A stretch of 36,931 nucleotides of DNA, taken from positions 1 through 36,931 of the IMG/VR virus record IMGVR_UViG_3300037245_001824, one strand, 5' to 3'. The position numbers and the translations under genes were made by a program. Origin of the DNA: a virus. The notes beneath the pieces are model-generated. The model saw only the letters and a list, made by a program, of their open reading frames with translations. It was not told where the DNA came from and ran no database searches. Positions 1-7,391 of this stretch are shown piece after piece. Within the stretch, counting starts at the first letter, position 1, and each line of letters starts with the position of its first letter.

Positions 1-127
1 AATCCACCGGTGAAGGATTGCGTGCCGCCCGTAACATTCGTAAACTTTCCCATCAAGCCTAATGGTACTTTGTAATTACCTTCTTTTAGTGCTGAACTCA
101 GATTTCTAAAACCACCTTCTTTCGAGC
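1..127. repeat. Direct terminal repeat, left copy
   Basis: These 127 bases are identical to the last 127 bases of the window. An exact overlap of this size at both ends is what a k-mer assembler leaves on a circular or circularly permuted molecule (127 is a common maximum k). It is more likely an assembly signature than a biological terminal repeat, because a coding frame reads through the join without interruption. The genome unit is then about 36,804 bp. Confidence 0.95.
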
Positions 128-1040
128 CAGACATAAAACGCTTCCACACTTTCTGAGTGGTTCGACCTGCTTTTTCGAAATTCCTTAAATCATCATCTGT
201 TATTTTGGAGCCATCCAGGTATTTACCTACAATACCCTGATAAACTGATTCAGCACTTTTTTGTAAAGTAGCTTCAACTTCCCCCAATAAAACGGCTGAG
301 TCAGGATCAACAGATTTAGTTATATCCACCGCCGCCTGTCTTCTTTGCTCAGCATTTACAGGCAACCCAGCTTTTGAGTTTTTCAACTCAGATTTTATGC
401 GCTCTATAGCGGATGCAACAAAGGCCAATCGTTTTTCAGCCTTATCAACATCTTTTTTGTAATTACCAAGAGAACCTTCAATTAATTTTTGTCGATTTCT
501 CAAGCGTTCATCTTTGAACTTTTCCCCGGCGCGAATATCGGCACCCTCTTTAATCGCCATTTCGCGTTCTTTCAAAAGCTTTTTTGCAAACTCTGTAGCT
601 TGATCTTTGTACTGTCTGCCTGGGTAGATAGAGCTATATCGCCCTTGCAACATTGCAATTTCATCTTCTAAACCATCTACATTGGCATTAGAGTCCTGGC
701 GCATAGCCTGAACTATTTGTTGGGATTTTAAAGTTATTTGTTCAATTACTCCACCGGCTAATTGTCTTTTAGCTTCATCAGCCGCATAATTACCAGACAC
801 GCCACGAGATTGTACACCGTAACCGGCCATTTTCATGGCATTAGTTGGATCAATCATACTCATTGCAGAAAGAAGATTTTGTTTTGACGGGTCAGCCATT
901 CCTAATTCATTAGTAATCATTTGGCCGCCCTCCATTGCTCTTTGCTGCTGCTGGGCTCTCATGGCTTGATTCTGAACATCATAAACAGAAGCGTGAGGCG
1001 CGTTAGCCCTTGCCCCTAATTGACTTAATATACCAGCCAT
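1..1040 (-). CDS. Putative DNA ejection/internal virion protein, N-terminal 346 codons (gene crosses the contig join)
   Basis: An open frame starts with ATG at 1040 (MAGILSQLGARANAPHASVY...) and runs off the left edge. When the circle is closed it continues in frame from 36804 to a TAA at 36719-36717, giving about 375 residues. The start overlaps the stop of the upstream gene (TAATG). The protein is rich in Ala, Gln, Lys and Glu, and its middle (about residues 150-215) is charged and probably coiled-coil. No enzymatic motif is seen. It lies between two other genes of the same character after the tail accessory genes, the place where P22-like phages encode the proteins injected with the DNA (gp7, gp20, gp16). 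The function is inferred from position and composition, not from a recognised domain. Confidence 0.75.
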   Translation of the reverse strand, partial: MAGILSQLGARANAPHASVYDVQNQAMRAQQQQRAMEGGQMITNELGMADPSKQNLLSAMSMIDPTNAMKMAGYGVQSRGVSGNYAADEAKRQLAGGVIEQITLKSQQIVQAMRQDSNANVDGLEDEIAMLQGRYSSIYPGRQYKDQATEFAKKLLKEREMAIKEGADIRAGEKFKDERLRNRQKLIEGSLGNYKKDVDKAEKRLAFVASAIERIKSELKNSKAGLPVNAEQRRQAAVDITKSVDPDSAVLLGEVEATLQKSAESVYQGIVGKYLDGSKITDDDLRNFEKAGRTTQKVWKRFMSGSKEGGFRNLSSALKEGNYKVPLGLMGKFTNVTGGTQSFTGG

Positions 1041-1969
1041 TACATACCCCCGGTTGCTAACTGAGGTAATTGTGGGCTTAAGTTTTGCGCATAAGGCATT
1101 TGCATAGAGTAATCACTTGGCATTTGTCCCGGAGATGGTGCCGCAAATTGCCCCATAGGTGGCGCGCCCAATTGAGATGATGCATCCACATTGCCACCGC
1201 CGAAACTTCCGGCATATTTCGCAATAGGCATAGTAATATCTGGGTCAGTTATTGTATTCAAAGCACTTGCGCCAGCCATATAAGGCCCGGCCGCTCTTGC
1301 ACCTTCAGCCTGTCCCTGCTGTAATCTTAAATCTGATACACCTTGCGCTAGTCCGGTTCTCGCACCGGTTAATTGAGACGCTGCACCGGTTCCGATATTA
1401 GTCATTCCACTCGCTATACTTGCCAGCTTATTAAACCTTTCATTGTTCGAAGCCCTGGTATTGGTGATATGGTCTAAATATTGAGTATATCCAAATTGTT
1501 TATCTCTTTCCATTGCACCTTGTGCGGCTCCATATCCACCTCTTGCAATATTTGAAGATCTATCTTGTAGTGTCGCCACTGCTTCACCAGACAATAAACC
1601 GCCTTGTGCAGCCGCCGAACTCTGAACAGCATCAGCCATTTGAGCCTGTTCGTAAGCCATTGAAGGGTCAAGAAAATCCTGAACATTTCTACCATAGGCA
1701 AATTGCCCTAAATCTTGATCAAATGATCCAGCGTCTACCATGCCGCCCAAGTCAGATAAACGACCTCTCCCCGCCTCACCATAAGCCAATGAAGGCTCCC
1801 AATATGGTTTAATATCTTCAAAGCCTTGACGCCTTTCGTCAATCCCTAACTGAATACCTTCTAAATTCGCTGCTGATTGCCTGTCTAGGGCCTGCCCTTG
1901 CATATAGGCGCTTCCAAGCTGTCCCAATGCAGAAAGTCCCGCCCCGGCTGCTAATAATCCTATTGCCAT
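1040..1969 (-). CDS. Putative DNA transfer (ejection) protein, gp7-like position
   Basis: A 309-residue protein with a small-residue-rich, apolar N-terminus (MAIGLLAAGAGLSALGQLGS) followed by a Gln/Glu/Ala/Gly-rich body. This opening is common in podovirus internal virion proteins, which start with an amphipathic or membrane-active segment. The part around residues 45-75 (ERRQGFEDIKPYWEPSLAYG) resembles the repeated '...PW..AG' segment of phage DNA transfer proteins. It is 4 bases downstream of the 134-residue gene, and its stop overlaps the next start. Expected role: packaged in the capsid and ejected into the host with the DNA. The family is inferred; the frame itself is clear. Confidence 0.75.
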   Translation of the reverse strand: MAIGLLAAGAGLSALGQLGSAYMQGQALDRQSAANLEGIQLGIDERRQGFEDIKPYWEPSLAYGEAGRGRLSDLGGMVDAGSFDQDLGQFAYGRNVQDFLDPSMAYEQAQMADAVQSSAAAQGGLLSGEAVATLQDRSSNIARGGYGAAQGAMERDKQFGYTQYLDHITNTRASNNERFNKLASIASGMTNIGTGAASQLTGARTGLAQGVSDLRLQQGQAEGARAAGPYMAGASALNTITDPDITMPIAKYAGSFGGGNVDASSQLGAPPMGQFAAPSPGQMPSDYSMQMPYAQNLSPQLPQLATGGM

Positions 1970-1973
1970 AATT

Positions 1974-2378
1974 CTAAACCTTAATCAAATTGCCCGTGAT
2001 AATTATATCCTGGCCAGTTAATAAAGGGAGCGTTATTTTAGCGTTTTCCGCTTTGCATCCACCAATTAAGGTGTTAGAACCGTTATCCCATACCATCAAT
2101 ATAGTTTCTTTAACTTCATATGGTAATTCTATTTCACCAGCTCCTACTACTTCATTATACCAGGCGTTTATAATAGAGGTTGCCCCCGTTTCTTGTAATA
2201 CCAATTCACCATCTGAAAACGTTGCAACTCTCATTGCATCAGGTGGTATTTGCTCACCCCAATCACCTTTTAAAGAATCGGCTAAGGTGGTGAAGAATGA
2301 AGACCACACCATTTCGGTAGGTCCTGAATTCTTTGCCAACATATTTTGAATTGGCGCTATTCCAATATTTCTAACCAT
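1974..2378 (-). CDS. Virion-associated hypothetical protein
   Basis: A 134-residue protein that I do not recognise. It has no signal peptide, membrane segment or cysteine motif. The C-terminal half looks beta-rich (ETILMVWDNGSNTLIGG, then alternating hydrophobic strands), which would suit a small beta-sandwich or decoration-like virion protein. Its start shares one base with the stop of the gp10-like gene, and it is followed 4 bases later by the first ejection gene, so it belongs to the tail-machine/ejection operon. In P22 the neighbouring slot holds the tail needle gp26, but this protein is shorter and lacks the long coiled coil, so I do not call it a needle. Confidence 0.7.
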   Translation of the reverse strand: MVRNIGIAPIQNMLAKNSGPTEMVWSSFFTTLADSLKGDWGEQIPPDAMRVATFSDGELVLQETGATSIINAWYNEVVGAGEIELPYEVKETILMVWDNGSNTLIGGCKAENAKITLPLLTGQDIIITGNLIKV

Positions 2379-3859
2379 TATCTCCCTACACCTTTGCTTA
2401 CCGTGGCATCACCACTAAGCATTATAAACTTTGTTGGTTCAGAGTACCAAATCCTGAAAACTCTTTCCCTTGATCTTCCAAGCCTTAGCCATCTGCAGCG
2501 CGTTTTATACTTTCCAACCTTACCAGCTGAAACCCATCTTTCACTTGACCAGGTGGCACCGCCATCATCTGAATACTGAAGCATGACCTGCGGGTCCTCA
2601 CCTTGCCCAGAAGTCAATCCTACACCGGTCTCAATATCTATTTGGAACTCAGTATAGAATAGAGTTTTTAGCTCATTCCAATACACTGGTGATTGTCTAA
2701 ACCTTACAATTGGGTTGCCATCCCACTCTAAATATGTATCAAGATCTAATTCAATTATTTGCGCACCACGGGAATTTCCCACCAAAACCTTACCGAAAGC
2801 ATAAGTTGAAAAAATAGGATCCCAGCGTCTTAATATATTTGTGTTTCGGTCCCGGCTACTTCTTTCATGCCATTGCTTATTTGTGGTATCGTAAACATGT
2901 GTTACGTCCGCTGATATAAAAGTAAGTACATAGAAAACATGACCTTCCTGTTGATAGGTCCACCCTACCGCATCAGAAGTATTTTCATATTTGCCCAGCT
3001 GATATTCTAAAGCATGGTTTGATATTCTTTTGGCATTATACCCTTCGGACATATAAACTTTGTTAGTTCCGGCGGTTGATGATCCAAGCCAAAAAACCCG
3101 GTCTTCTATAACAGCCGTTGAGTACCTAGCACCGCAACCTATTTCTGAAGCAGATCCACCAACAGGATTTAATGGCCTTAATCGATTTGTGCTAATACTG
3201 TGAACTTCAAAAGATCTATCACCGAAAAGCCACGCATGGCCGTGCGCTATTTCTAAAGAAATTATAGCGTCAGCACTTGATTCAGCTGAAGCCCATGCTA
3301 TACCGCCCCATGTCAAGGGGCCTTCAGGTCCTAAATCAGACCAATAAAACTTATTATTTTGTGGCGCTTCCCCTGGGTCATTTTCCGCCGCTGGGTCCGC
3401 ATTAGTCGCAACTATTCGCTGAGCAATGTAGCGAACCACTGTGGGATTATCAAAGGGTAGAGTTGGCTTTGTAAGCTGCCCACCATTCAATAAATCATAT
3501 ATGTACATTTCGTAACCATCAACAATAACAAGCTTATAACCGTTATCTGTCATTGACACACGGGTGCTAAAATTCGCTACTGAATCAATAGCCGAACTAT
3601 CACCCTGAGAATCACTTTCCCAAAGCTTATCACCGAAAACTCCAAATAATCTTCCAGTACTGGTAAACCATAAACCGCGACAATCCCCAACAATATCAAC
3701 ATTGGAGAATAATTTACTGCCGGGGGTTCCTATCAATATTGCTGAAACTTTTGTGTTATAGACTTGGCTTTCATATTCAGGGTACATATTCATAGATCTT
3801 TGGACCGATTGATCCATTGCTCTATGTTGAAAACTACCACCTACAAAAGGGACTTTCAC
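2378..3859 (-). CDS. P22 gp10-like packaged-DNA stabilisation / tail accessory protein
   Basis: A 493-residue protein. The opening (MKVPFVGGSFQHRAMDQSVQ, followed by RSMNMYPEYES) and the repeated beta-blade segments (CRGLWFTSTGRLFGVFGDKL, HVFYVLTFISADVTHVYD, then Q-W-H-E-R-S) match the gp10 family, which forms a ring below the portal and plugs the DNA channel. P22 gp10 is about 470 residues, so this is full length. It overlaps the upstream gp4-like gene by four bases and the downstream gene by one, which indicates translational coupling. Gp4 then gp10 is the order seen in P22. Confidence 0.85.
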   Translation of the reverse strand: MKVPFVGGSFQHRAMDQSVQRSMNMYPEYESQVYNTKVSAILIGTPGSKLFSNVDIVGDCRGLWFTSTGRLFGVFGDKLWESDSQGDSSAIDSVANFSTRVSMTDNGYKLVIVDGYEMYIYDLLNGGQLTKPTLPFDNPTVVRYIAQRIVATNADPAAENDPGEAPQNNKFYWSDLGPEGPLTWGGIAWASAESSADAIISLEIAHGHAWLFGDRSFEVHSISTNRLRPLNPVGGSASEIGCGARYSTAVIEDRVFWLGSSTAGTNKVYMSEGYNAKRISNHALEYQLGKYENTSDAVGWTYQQEGHVFYVLTFISADVTHVYDTTNKQWHERSSRDRNTNILRRWDPIFSTYAFGKVLVGNSRGAQIIELDLDTYLEWDGNPIVRFRQSPVYWNELKTLFYTEFQIDIETGVGLTSGQGEDPQVMLQYSDDGGATWSSERWVSAGKVGKYKTRCRWLRLGRSRERVFRIWYSEPTKFIMLSGDATVSKGVGR

Positions 3860-4584
3860 GAGCTACTACCTTTAAATGTATCGGTTCTTGTGTTGTAGCC
3901 TGGCCCACGTCCGCGCCTTGGTAATCCTTTGTGAGTAAGTACTCCTACAGTTACATTTTGCTTTTTAACCCGGTCTTTCCTGGTTTCTGCCACTGCAGCG
4001 AGTGGACCCATAACATGAAAAGCCTGATAAACCAAAGCCAGTACTGCAGCCAATCCAGACCTAAGCGCCGATCTATAACCGGGAGGTAAATCTATAGTAT
4101 CGTTTTTCCCGTACTCAATAATCAACGTTTGCACCGTCATTCTCATCTCATAGATTCTTGACGGTATAGGGTATAATTCAATCCGGCCATTTGGAAATGT
4201 AGGGCGGTAAATAAAGAATTCCGGCTGTCCAACTGTGGCTTCATCATTTTTCAGATAATGAACCCAATTAGAATCTTCCTTTTGCACTAAGGGGATATAT
4301 GTTCCACCCTCAATAAGTGCCAGCGCTTCAATTTGAAGCGGTCTATTCTTATCTATTTCGGCACCGATTCCAATTTCATAAAATTTTTGATTAACTACTG
4401 AATTCCATACAATAGTCTCATTAGTATAAGGCCAAAAGTTCTCAGTGTTCCATTGTTCAATTAAATCATTTAATTCAAGAACACCTCTATTTAAATCACC
4501 ATCCGGTAATGTATCTTCAGCTGCAAATAATCCAGCATCTTCAAAAGCATACCTTATCAAATCTTTAACGCTTATACTTGCCAT
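3856..4584 (-). CDS. P22 gp4-like head completion / tail accessory factor
   Basis: A 242-residue protein whose N-terminal region (VKDLIRYAFEDAGLFAAEDT, then LNDLIEQWNTENFWPYTNET) has the helical pattern of the gp4 family, including the '...L..LNDLIDQW...' segment. Gp4 assembles on the portal after packaging and starts tail construction. P22 gp4 is about 166 residues; this one has a longer C-terminal part that ends in a basic tail, as in many marine relatives. It is the first gene after a strong terminator at 4596-4633 and overlaps the gp10-like gene. Confidence 0.8.
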   Translation of the reverse strand: MASISVKDLIRYAFEDAGLFAAEDTLPDGDLNRGVLELNDLIEQWNTENFWPYTNETIVWNSVVNQKFYEIGIGAEIDKNRPLQIEALALIEGGTYIPLVQKEDSNWVHYLKNDEATVGQPEFFIYRPTFPNGRIELYPIPSRIYEMRMTVQTLIIEYGKNDTIDLPPGYRSALRSGLAAVLALVYQAFHVMGPLAAVAETRKDRVKKQNVTVGVLTHKGLPRRGRGPGYNTRTDTFKGSSS

Positions 4585-4595
4585 TTTAAACCTTT

Positions 4596-4633
4596 AAAAA
4601 AAGGGAGAAGCAGCGCTTAAGCATGCTTCACCC
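4596..4633 (-). terminator. Rho-independent terminator between the coiled-coil gene and the gp4-like gene
   Basis: On the minus strand, GGGTGAAGCA and TGCTTCTCCC form a ten-pair stem with one T-T mismatch and an 11-base loop, followed at once by seven T. It lies just after the stop of the 4641-5027 gene and before the gp4-like start. It would reduce read-through from the capsid genes into the tail genes. Confidence 0.8.
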
Positions 4634-4640
4634 TCTTAGA

Positions 4641-5027
4641 TTACTTACCAGGAACCGAAGTTTGGTAGTTTTTCTTAATCGTTTCCCACTGTTCAGCATT
4701 TTCACAGATAAGATATTCCAAATCCATGGCATCTTTTCCGTTCCACTTCTGATCTTTTTTATAGACCATCTTTGGGTAAACTACAGCAGCAGCCATTTCT
4801 TTTTCAACAGCATTAGCTTCAGCGAGTTCTTTCACAAGCTTATTGATTTCTGCCCTTTGATCATTGATAGTGTTTTGCATCACTGCTTCGATCTTCTGGC
4901 CGGTCTTAACTGTTTCTTCCAGCTTATCCACTGCTTTTTCAAGAGCTTTTTTTTCAGAAATAAGCTTTTTTTCAGCATCAGTTACTTTTTCAGTAGCTTT
5001 TGCATTTTCTTTCTTTTCATCGGGCAT
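4641..5027 (-). CDS. Coiled-coil protein next to the coat gene
   Basis: A 128-residue protein that is unrecognised at family level. Residues 1-85 are almost entirely charged heptads (Lys/Glu/Ala/Leu) and should form a long coiled coil. The C-terminal 40 residues are a compact domain with aromatic residues (VYPKMVYKKDQKWNGKDAMD) and no catalytic motif. It is isolated by hairpins on both sides (5058-5087 and 4596-4633). Position right after the coat gene suggests a head-associated protein such as a decoration or head-tail joining protein; this is inference. Confidence 0.75.
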   Translation of the reverse strand: MPDEKKENAKATEKVTDAEKKLISEKKALEKAVDKLEETVKTGQKIEAVMQNTINDQRAEINKLVKELAEANAVEKEMAAAVVYPKMVYKKDQKWNGKDAMDLEYLICENAEQWETIKKNYQTSVPGK

Positions 5028-5057
5028 TTAAGCCTCCGAGTTAAATTAAAAAGTTGG

Positions 5058-5087
5058 TAAACCGGCATAATCTCTCATGCCGGTTTA
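5058..5087 (-). terminator. Hairpin terminator after the coat protein gene
   Basis: The plus strand reads AAACCGGCAT, eight bases, then ATGCCGGTTT: a perfect ten-pair stem, eleven with the flanking T-A pair. On the minus strand the stem is followed about six bases later by five T. It sits six bases after the coat protein stop. The T-run is not directly adjacent, so it may be a partial terminator or an RNA-stabilising structure on the abundant coat mRNA. Confidence 0.65.
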
Positions 5088-5092
5088 ATTAA

Positions 5093-6295
5093 TTATGCAG
5101 CCTGAATGCCACGCGCCGCCCATTCATGATACAATGGAGCATTACCATAGAGCACATCAAAACGAGAAATAAATTCATCCGAATTAATGTCATATCCACG
5201 GTGAAAGCGCATACTGACTCCATCCATTACTTGACGTGAAGCCATATCAAGACCTTTCGCCAAAGGAAGATCCACAAAAGCAGCCGTGAAAGCGTCTTTG
5301 TGATAAGCAATTATTTGGGAATAACTTTGATCTACAGCACCAACAAATACAATCGCAGCGCCAGAAACCGGCAAAGCTGTTATATTCTGGCGAGGGTCAC
5401 CACCTGCAGCACCAAAAATAGGTTTGATTTTTACGGTAACAGTTGTTCCAGTTGAAATAACGTCTTCCAAAATCGCAAATTGATATAAGCGGTTTTTAGT
5501 TTCACGAGTTTCAGGATGAACAAATTCAACACCAGCAACAGTAAACACCATTCCAGCCTTAAATTCATCATCAGAAACAACGTCACCCAGCAACATAGTT
5601 ACATCACCATCAACAGAGTTTGCACCCACCGTAACGCCAACAACTTTGTTTCCAACGGTATAGTTAGGTAAATGTTCACATTCCATGAAATCAAACCCAG
5701 CAGTACGACCCATATAACCTTCACGGTTTTGCATGGCTGTATCAGCTTGAGGATTGAAGCGGCCCTGTAACTCAGTAACTAGTTCTTCTGAAACTTCAGA
5801 AGGCAATAGTATTGTCCGGTCAGTTTTTGGCGCAAGATTCTGATTCAACAGAGTTCTAAGCGTATTAACCTGGCGAAACAGCAAAGGACTAACATTGACA
5901 TTGTTACCAACGTTAAAGACCATTTTGGCAATATCGTTATCGATATATGTAGCCAACTGTGACATAGCAGGTTTGATAAATTGATCAGAAAAGCTATTTA
6001 GCTCCATGGCCAATTCTGCTGAGTCAAAATCACAATCCACACCGCGCTGTTTGCCTACAGTCAAAGGTAGACTATCGTCAACAACGTCCTGAATTACAAC
6101 AACTTTGCCTTCACGCACTTTGTAACGTGGGGGCTTACGGATTTGAATAGTTTCACCAACCTTGGCACCATCACGCGCGAATTTCTTCTCGTATTGACGG
6201 TTAATGGTTGGTAGGAAGCACGATTGCTCGTGCAAAATCATTAATGCTTCTTTAGTGATAATATCATCAGTTAAGAGCGTATTAGAAGTAGGCAT
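5093..6295 (-). CDS. Major capsid (coat) protein, P22 gp5-like
   Basis: A 400-residue protein directly downstream of the scaffold gene. Its N-terminus (LTDDIITKEALMILHEQSCF, then KFARDGAKVGETIQIRKPPR and YKVREG) matches the P22 gp5/coat family pattern, including the '..GDTI.IRKP..Y.V..G' segment. HK97-fold coat protein forms the icosahedral shell with the scaffold. P22 coat is about 430 residues, so the size fits. It is flanked upstream by the scaffold (12-base gap) and downstream by a hairpin. Confidence 0.88.
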   Translation of the reverse strand: MPTSNTLLTDDIITKEALMILHEQSCFLPTINRQYEKKFARDGAKVGETIQIRKPPRYKVREGKVVVIQDVVDDSLPLTVGKQRGVDCDFDSAELAMELNSFSDQFIKPAMSQLATYIDNDIAKMVFNVGNNVNVSPLLFRQVNTLRTLLNQNLAPKTDRTILLPSEVSEELVTELQGRFNPQADTAMQNREGYMGRTAGFDFMECEHLPNYTVGNKVVGVTVGANSVDGDVTMLLGDVVSDDEFKAGMVFTVAGVEFVHPETRETKNRLYQFAILEDVISTGTTVTVKIKPIFGAAGGDPRQNITALPVSGAAIVFVGAVDQSYSQIIAYHKDAFTAAFVDLPLAKGLDMASRQVMDGVSMRFHRGYDINSDEFISRFDVLYGNAPLYHEWAARGIQAA

Positions 6296-6307
6296 TTTAG
6301 GCCCCTT

Positions 6308-7357
6308 TTATCGTGGTCTCCTGGTTCCGGCCCGTTGTTTGTTTCGGATTTCTCGGAATTTTTCAGTAGATACACTGTTTAAATTAACCTGTCTTGGTTT
6401 CCCCCCATTACCACTTGGAACTACTGAAGGTCTAACCGCTGTAGGTTGAGCTACAGGTATCACCGGGGCCACTGCTGGCGCTGGTTGCGATTGTTCAGTA
6501 TTCGGAATTGGTGTTGGGTTTACCAGGGGTGCAGCGGTTTGAGCTGCCACGCATTGAGCGCGTAGGTTAACATAATATTGATTTATGGCCGGAGCCGGCA
6601 AACCTCTCAACTGAGACATTTCACCGGGATTCTTAGCCATATGTAACAACATTTGGGGACCAACTTCAGCATCCAGCATAGCAGAATTAAAAACTTCAAC
6701 CGGCGGGTCCACCTGTGAAGCCGAGATTACTTTAAAATAGTCTTCAGGTAGTCTCTTATCAGAAACCATTTCCTTAGCCACATCAATAAAGTCTTCCCTA
6801 GTTTCCTGCTCTGTCTGTGTAAGCTGTACCTGTTGAGGTACTTGCTGTTGTTGTGTTTGTGGTTGCAATTGTTGTGACTGCTGCTCAACCGCCCCCTGTG
6901 GAGGTTGATTAGCAAACACTTGCTGTATTCTTTCATCTACAAAAGCCGAATCTTCACTAGAATAATTAGGGTTTACCTGATTATCAATGGGAGCCGCCGC
7001 CGGCCTAAGAGCCGGTGAAGATGGTACTTGCTGGGCATTTTGTCTTAAAAGGGCAATTTCTTGCGTCTGTTCTTGGATTACTTTGTCATTGGCTTTAATT
7101 ATATCATCACGATCATAAACGCGTTTTGTTAATTTGGCAATCTTTTTTTCAATTCCTGTCTTTTTTGGTGCAACGGGTTCAACTACTGCAGCGGGTTCAG
7201 CCGGTTCAGCAGGGGCTTTGTAATCTGGATCATCTACCAGGTAAGTAGGTTCTTCAACTACTGGCGCCACTGGTTCTATTACTGGTGCTGGTTGCGCATC
7301 AATTGGGGCCACTGGTTGAAGCGCTGGCGCTGGTACTAATGGTTGTTGTCCGGGCAT
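6308..7357 (-). CDS. Scaffolding protein
   Basis: A 349-residue, low-complexity, charged protein between portal and coat, the fixed position of the scaffold in P22-like phages. Residues 10-70 are a Pro/Ala/Val/Glu repeat region (PVAP, PAEPAEPA), residues 70-110 a Lys-rich coiled coil, and residues 155-190 a Gln-rich stretch encoded by a CAA/CAG run. The C-terminus is short, basic and arginine-rich (RKQRAGTRRPR after similar residues), as expected for the coat-binding helix-turn-helix of gp8-type scaffolds. A good Shine-Dalgarno (GGAGG) precedes the ATG. Sequence identity to P22 gp8 is not obvious; the call rests on position and composition. Confidence 0.75.
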   Translation of the reverse strand: MPGQQPLVPAPALQPVAPIDAQPAPVIEPVAPVVEEPTYLVDDPDYKAPAEPAEPAAVVEPVAPKKTGIEKKIAKLTKRVYDRDDIIKANDKVIQEQTQEIALLRQNAQQVPSSPALRPAAAPIDNQVNPNYSSEDSAFVDERIQQVFANQPPQGAVEQQSQQLQPQTQQQQVPQQVQLTQTEQETREDFIDVAKEMVSDKRLPEDYFKVISASQVDPPVEVFNSAMLDAEVGPQMLLHMAKNPGEMSQLRGLPAPAINQYYVNLRAQCVAAQTAAPLVNPTPIPNTEQSQPAPAVAPVIPVAQPTAVRPSVVPSGNGGKPRQVNLNSVSTEKFREIRNKQRAGTRRPR

Positions 7358-7391
7358 TTAGAGCCTCCGTTGGCTTTGTTGGTGGTTGAAT

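Noticed and set aside
1974-2378. Tail needle (gp26-like) call for the 134-residue gene
   Set aside because: It is too short and lacks the long coiled coil of needle proteins; position alone is not enough.
4623-5060. 145-codon plus-strand frame, Phe/Ser-rich
   Set aside because: It is the complement of a Lys/Glu-rich coiled-coil gene, which gives Phe/Leu/Ser codons on the other strand. It would also read through two minus-strand terminators.
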